From Alistipes sp. (GTDB lineage Bacteria > Bacteroidota > Bacteroidia > Bacteroidales > Rikenellaceae), in assembly GCA_017463615.1 (NCBI GenBank), contig JAFTOU010000045.1:1-54826 (forward strand): a DNA stretch of 54,826 nucleotides, written 5' to 3'. Every line of letters begins with the position of its first letter. Position 1 is the first letter of the stretch. The translations under genes were made by a program, and so were the position numbers. The notes below the pieces were generated by a model. That model did no database searches, was not told the DNA's origin, and saw only the letters and a program-made list of their open reading frames with translations. Below, in pieces: positions 51,723 through 54,826 of the stretch.

Positions 51723-52667
51723 TTAATAAAGAAACAGGTGCAGAAGAATGAGCACCATTATTGATATATAGAGTGTATTTGCCCAGCGCTGGTTCATACG
51801 ATCCAGGGCGAAGGCGGCGATGATAGCTGCGGGCACGGCTATAGTTGGCAGCATAGTTATTCCGCTACCTGCGAGCAGCAGCGATGCCACGGAGAAGATA
51901 AGCATCCAGAGCACCAGCTGTACGGTTTTTCGCACGGGGACGAGCAGTGTATATCGCTGGAAGGTGCCCACCATGACGCCATAGATGAGTATGAGCGTAA
52001 ACATGAGTGTGAGCAGCAGTGTAACTACGGGCAGGGGCTGCAGGCTCAGCGTTGCCATACCGCCGAGCAGTACATTGTATATACTCTGTGCCAGATTGGT
52101 AAACTCGCCACCCATATACCAGTTCACATAGCTTGTGCCGAGCAGCGGCAGCAGGTAGCCGGTCGTGGCGATGACTATCTGGCGGAAGTTGAGCGGGAAG
52201 ATGAATATCGCCATCGGTATTACCGCCACCAGCGTAATGCAGGGCTGGTATACCACCGCAGCGCTACCGAGCAGCAGGCAGCCGGTAAAGAGCGCCTCCT
52301 TGTCGTTGAGGAACTGCAGCGAGCGGATGAGGAACATCGTTCCGAAGGCTGTGAGCAGCGATGCTGTAGCGGCGGTAAGGATGTTTGGTGAGAGGAGTAT
52401 GCAGCAGCTGATAAAGCCATAGAGCGATACGGGCAGGGAGCTGAAGCCGCCGAAGAGACCCACCTTGACCGATGCGCGGTTTACGATAATTGCCGCAACG
52501 AAGAGCATAATTGCCGCGAGTATGCTCTGCCACCAGCGTGGCAGGTAGGCGCACTCTGCAAGTTCCGCCTCAAAGGGGTTTATGTATAGGCGAATAGTGC
52601 TCAGCGCAAGTGTTATGAGCAGTAGTATGGCGGCAAAAACGCCCGTTTGGCGAGTGACAGATATCAT
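51723..52667 (-). CDS. Polytopic inner-membrane protein of unknown function
   Basis: The 314 residues form about ten hydrophobic helices with short loops and almost no charged soluble part. It begins MISVTRQTGVFAAILLLITL and ends LYISIMVLILLHLFLY. I cannot assign a family with confidence; DUF6427-like proteins of Bacteroidota have a similar size and pattern. It is divergent from rnhB with 72 bases between the starts. Confidence 0.7.
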   Translation of the reverse strand: MISVTRQTGVFAAILLLITLALSTIRLYINPFEAELAECAYLPRWWQSILAAIMLFVAAIIVNRASVKVGLFGGFSSLPVSLYGFISCCILLSPNILTAATASLLTAFGTMFLIRSLQFLNDKEALFTGCLLLGSAAVVYQPCITLVAVIPMAIFIFPLNFRQIVIATTGYLLPLLGTSYVNWYMGGEFTNLAQSIYNVLLGGMATLSLQPLPVVTLLLTLMFTLILIYGVMVGTFQRYTLLVPVRKTVQLVLWMLIFSVASLLLAGSGITMLPTIAVPAAIIAAFALDRMNQRWANTLYISIMVLILLHLFLY

Positions 52668-52727
52668 ATTGTGAGTCGTTGTGCTTAAATTTTGTGTAAA
52701 GTTACCGATTTTTTCGTAAAAATAAGG

Positions 52728-52735
52728 TAACTTTG
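52728..52735 (+). promoter_or_regulatory. -7 box directly before rnhB
   Basis: TAACTTTG ends 4 bases before the ATG at 52740. The rnhB mRNA is therefore probably leaderless. A clear -33 box is missing. Confidence 0.55.
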
Positions 52736-52739
52736 TTCT

Positions 52740-53336
52740 ATGTTACCAAATTTTTATCAAACAGAGCTTCTTGAGGCGGGGTGTGACGAGGCTGGGCGAG
52801 GTTGCCTTGCTGGCCCCGTATTTGCCGCTGCGGTGATTCTGCCGCCCGACTTTCACCATCCGCTACTCAACGACTCCAAGCAGATGAGCGAGAAGAACCG
52901 CAACCTGCTGCGCGAGATTATCTGCCGCGAGGCTGTGGCGTGGGCAGTAGAGGCGGTGAGCGCCGAGCGCATTGACGAGATAAATATCCTCAACGCCTCG
53001 TTTGAAGGTATGTCGCTGGCAGCGAGCAAGTTAAGCGTCGCGCCACAATTCCTGGCGATAGATGGCAACCGCTTCCGCACAAAGCTGAACATCCCATTTC
53101 AGTGCATCGTCAAGGGCGATGGCAAGTATGCCGACATCGCGGCTGCGTCGGTGCTGGCAAAGACCTTCCGCGACGAGTATATGCTCCGCATAGCCGAGCA
53201 ATATCCGATGTACGGATGGGCAAAAAATAAGGGTTACCCAACCCGCGAACATCGCCTTGCAGTGATGGAGCACGGCCTGACCGAGCACCACCGCAAGACC
53301 TTCAACTGTGAAGTAGACCAACTAACACTATTCTAA
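52740..53336 (+). CDS. rnhB: Ribonuclease HII
   Basis: RNase HII cuts RNA in RNA-DNA hybrids and removes single ribonucleotides from DNA. The 198-residue protein has the catalytic motif GCDEAGRGCLAGPVF with Asp16 and Glu17. Next come LNDSKQMSEKNRN, AIDGNRF and KGDGKYADIAAASVLAK, with the further metal ligands, and the GWAKNKGYPTREH segment. It starts just behind a -7 box and ends 9 bases before the FAD gene. Confidence 0.95.
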   Translation: MLPNFYQTELLEAGCDEAGRGCLAGPVFAAAVILPPDFHHPLLNDSKQMSEKNRNLLREIICREAVAWAVEAVSAERIDEINILNASFEGMSLAASKLSVAPQFLAIDGNRFRTKLNIPFQCIVKGDGKYADIAAASVLAKTFRDEYMLRIAEQYPMYGWAKNKGYPTREHRLAVMEHGLTEHHRKTFNCEVDQLTLF

Positions 53337-53345
53337 ACTACTGAT

Positions 53346-54656
53346 ATGAAGCAAGTTACAATAACCAAACAGATACCCGTTGTGGGCAGCTACGATGTAG
53401 TTGTTCTGGGGGGAGGCCCTGCGGGAGTATTTGCGGCCATAGCGGCGGCACGCGAGGGGGCAAAGGTTGCCTTAGTGGAGCGATACGGATTTTTGGGCGG
53501 TATGGCTACGGCGGGGTTGGTTATGCCGCTGAGCGTATTTACATATCAGAACAAAAAGGTTATAGGCGGTATTCCGTGGGAGTTTATTGAGCGATTGGAG
53601 GCTATGGGTGGCGGATATATTGAGAAGCCACTGGGAAATGTAGCCTTTGACCCCGAGCTCTACAAGCTCTGCATGCAGCGCATGGTTCTGGAGGCGGGCA
53701 TTGAGCTCTATATGCACAGCTACCTGTCAGGTTGCACTATGGGCGAGGGCGGCGCTATTGAGAGCGTAATCTTTGAGAATAAAAATGGCTCTGAGGCTAT
53801 TGTGGCGAAGGTTTTTGTAGACTGCACGGGCGATGCCGACCTTGCCGCTATGGCGGGCGTGCCTATGCAGGAGCAGAATGGCGAGCCGCTGCAGCCACTA
53901 TCTACATACTTCGTACTTGCGGGGGTGGATACCTCCTCGCCACTTGTCAATGAGGCTATGCACCACAATAAGCAGGGCGAGAACTGCCACTGCCTGCCTA
54001 TCCGCAACTACCTGCTTGAGCACGCCGAGGAGCTTGGTATACCAGAGTTTGGCGGCCCGTGGTTCTGCACCACGCTGCACGAGGGTTGCGTGGCGGTGAA
54101 TATGACCCGCACGGCGGGCGACGCCTGCAATAACCGCGACTACGCCGCTGCCGAGTGCCGACTGAGGGAGGATGTCTATAAGATGGCTGATATCCTTAGA
54201 GCCCACTTCCCAGAGTTTAAGAGCTGCTATGTCGCCGCTGTAGCCCCACAGGCGGGCATCCGCGAGACAAGACGAATAAAGGGGGTGCATACGATGACCG
54301 CCGAGGAGTATATGTCGGGCTATAGATACGAGGATAGCATCTCCCGCGGAGCTCACCCTATAGATATCCACGCCACGCAGGGCAGCAGCCAGGTGACCCA
54401 CTTCCTTGCCCAGGCAGCCTATGTCCCTTACCGCGCACTTATCGCCGAGCACTACCCTAACCTGCTGGTCGCAGGCCGTACAATCTCTGCCGACCGCAAG
54501 GCCTTCGCCTCTATGCGCGTGCAGGCCAGCTGCATGGGCACAGGCCAAGCCGCCGGCGTCGCCGCCGCAATATGCGCAACAGAGAACTGCACCGTACAAA
54601 ATGTTGATATAGAGCAACTTACTGCAAGATTGCGAGCAATTGGAGCGGAGATATAA
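53346..54656 (+). CDS. FAD-dependent oxidoreductase, paralogue 3
   Basis: It is 436 residues, of the same FAD_oxidored (PF12831) family as the genes at 23441 and 25117. The dinucleotide fold is VVVLGGGPAGVFAAIAAA (about 18-35) followed by LVERYGFLGGMAT. The second FAD contact is VFVDCTGDADLAA and the C-terminal motif is NLLVAGRTISADRKAFASMR. It is clearly more diverged than the other two are from each other. Substrate unknown. It shares a transcript with rnhB by position. Confidence 0.8.
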   Translation: MKQVTITKQIPVVGSYDVVVLGGGPAGVFAAIAAAREGAKVALVERYGFLGGMATAGLVMPLSVFTYQNKKVIGGIPWEFIERLEAMGGGYIEKPLGNVAFDPELYKLCMQRMVLEAGIELYMHSYLSGCTMGEGGAIESVIFENKNGSEAIVAKVFVDCTGDADLAAMAGVPMQEQNGEPLQPLSTYFVLAGVDTSSPLVNEAMHHNKQGENCHCLPIRNYLLEHAEELGIPEFGGPWFCTTLHEGCVAVNMTRTAGDACNNRDYAAAECRLREDVYKMADILRAHFPEFKSCYVAAVAPQAGIRETRRIKGVHTMTAEEYMSGYRYEDSISRGAHPIDIHATQGSSQVTHFLAQAAYVPYRALIAEHYPNLLVAGRTISADRKAFASMRVQASCMGTGQAAGVAAAICATENCTVQNVDIEQLTARLRAIGAEI

Positions 54657-54693
54657 AGCCATTGGCTGTTGGCTGTTGGCCATTAGCTTTTTA
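54657..54693. repeat. 7-base tandem repeat block
   Basis: TTGGCTG, TTGGCTG, TTGGCCA, TTAGCTT follow the FAD gene. The same units occur at 41760-41791 and, inverted, at 42094-42124. Confidence 0.6.
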
Positions 54694-54721
54694 GAGGTAT
54701 CCGCTACGCGGATGAGTGTTT

Positions 54722-54752
54722 AGGGGTGCGTACCATTTAGCACCTCTTTTTT
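54722..54752 (+). terminator. Intrinsic terminator after the third FAD gene
   Basis: AGGGGTGC (54722-54729) pairs with GCACCTCT (54740-54747) with one G-T pair, followed by T residues to 54752. Confidence 0.7.
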
Positions 54753-54761
54753 GCACCACCC

Positions 54762-54826
54762 ATTTTGTTGTCAGAGTGGTGCAGTTACCACGCTCGGCAA
54801 AAAATTCCAGCGATGGATAGTACTAA
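54762..54826 (+). repeat. Repeat E2, copy 3 (cut by window edge)
   Basis: It starts ATTTTGTTGTCAGAG, as in copy 1, and continues to GGATAGTACTAA, which aligns with GGACATACTAA in the middle of copies 1 and 2. It is more diverged, with an extra local GTGGT/ACCAC pair. The second half is outside the window. Confidence 0.6.

Overview
The window is a stretch of a Bacteroidota chromosome, most likely order Bacteroidales and close to Alistipes/Rikenellaceae. The reasons are promoters of the Bacteroidota type (TTTG, about 20 nt, then TAnnTTTG), the near absence of Shine-Dalgarno sites, SusC-plug-like and M56/TonB proteins, families largely confined to this phylum (DUF4271, DUF4924, DUF5715) and fairly GC-rich coding sequence between AT-rich spacers. 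The genus is inference. No phage, transposase or CRISPR array is visible.

Layout. 1-1086 (minus): the str operon rpsL-rpsG-fusA, with fusA cut by the window edge. 1822-3846 (minus): a secreted esterase and a secreted PHP-domain protein. 3989-30498 (plus): a 26-kb, almost gapless run of genes. It holds leuS, four tandem alpha/beta hydrolases, prfA, a small plug/TonB-C protein, xseA-xseB, a methyltransferase, a RelA/SpoT homologue with a damaged hydrolase site, three tandem calcineurin-like phosphoesterases, a ribulokinase-like FGGY kinase, two FAD oxidoreductases, a secreted EEP-family phosphatase/nuclease, a sodium:solute symporter and a sugar kinase fused to MurQ. 30499-31652: a structured repeat, a candidate small RNA, a small membrane protein and an XRE regulator. 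31698-33305 (minus): a BlaI-M56/TonB pair with three operator-like palindromes. 33594-35815 (minus): yidD, rnpA, hemD, DUF4271. 36017-41560 (minus): lysE-family gene, cmk, ispH, small membrane protein, S41 protease and histidine kinase, read as one operon. 42158-46510 (plus): DUF5715, nrnA, ABC exporter, DUF4924. 46568-49374 (minus): FadL-type porin and a low-complexity lipoprotein. Then come tRNA-Ser(CGA), an AraC regulator, a repeat-filled spacer, a polytopic membrane protein, rnhB and a third FAD oxidoreductase.

How the genes work together. The plus-strand run mixes core information genes with what looks like a periplasmic and cytoplasmic salvage programme: secreted esterases and phosphatases, then a transporter and a kinase-etherase fusion that would take up and convert N-acetylmuramic acid, next to a ribulokinase-like kinase and FAD oxidoreductases of unknown substrate.

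The most unusual content is non-coding. At least eight different families of long, nested palindromes sit in the spacers. Two of them (1616-1806 with 30499-30688, and 33468-33594 with 51098-51223) show compensatory base changes between copies, so the fold itself appears to be maintained. A promoter-to-T-tract unit at 30755-30961 is a good candidate for an undescribed small RNA. Several genes (nrnA, DUF5715, rnhB) have a -7 box 4-6 nt before the ATG and are probably leaderless.
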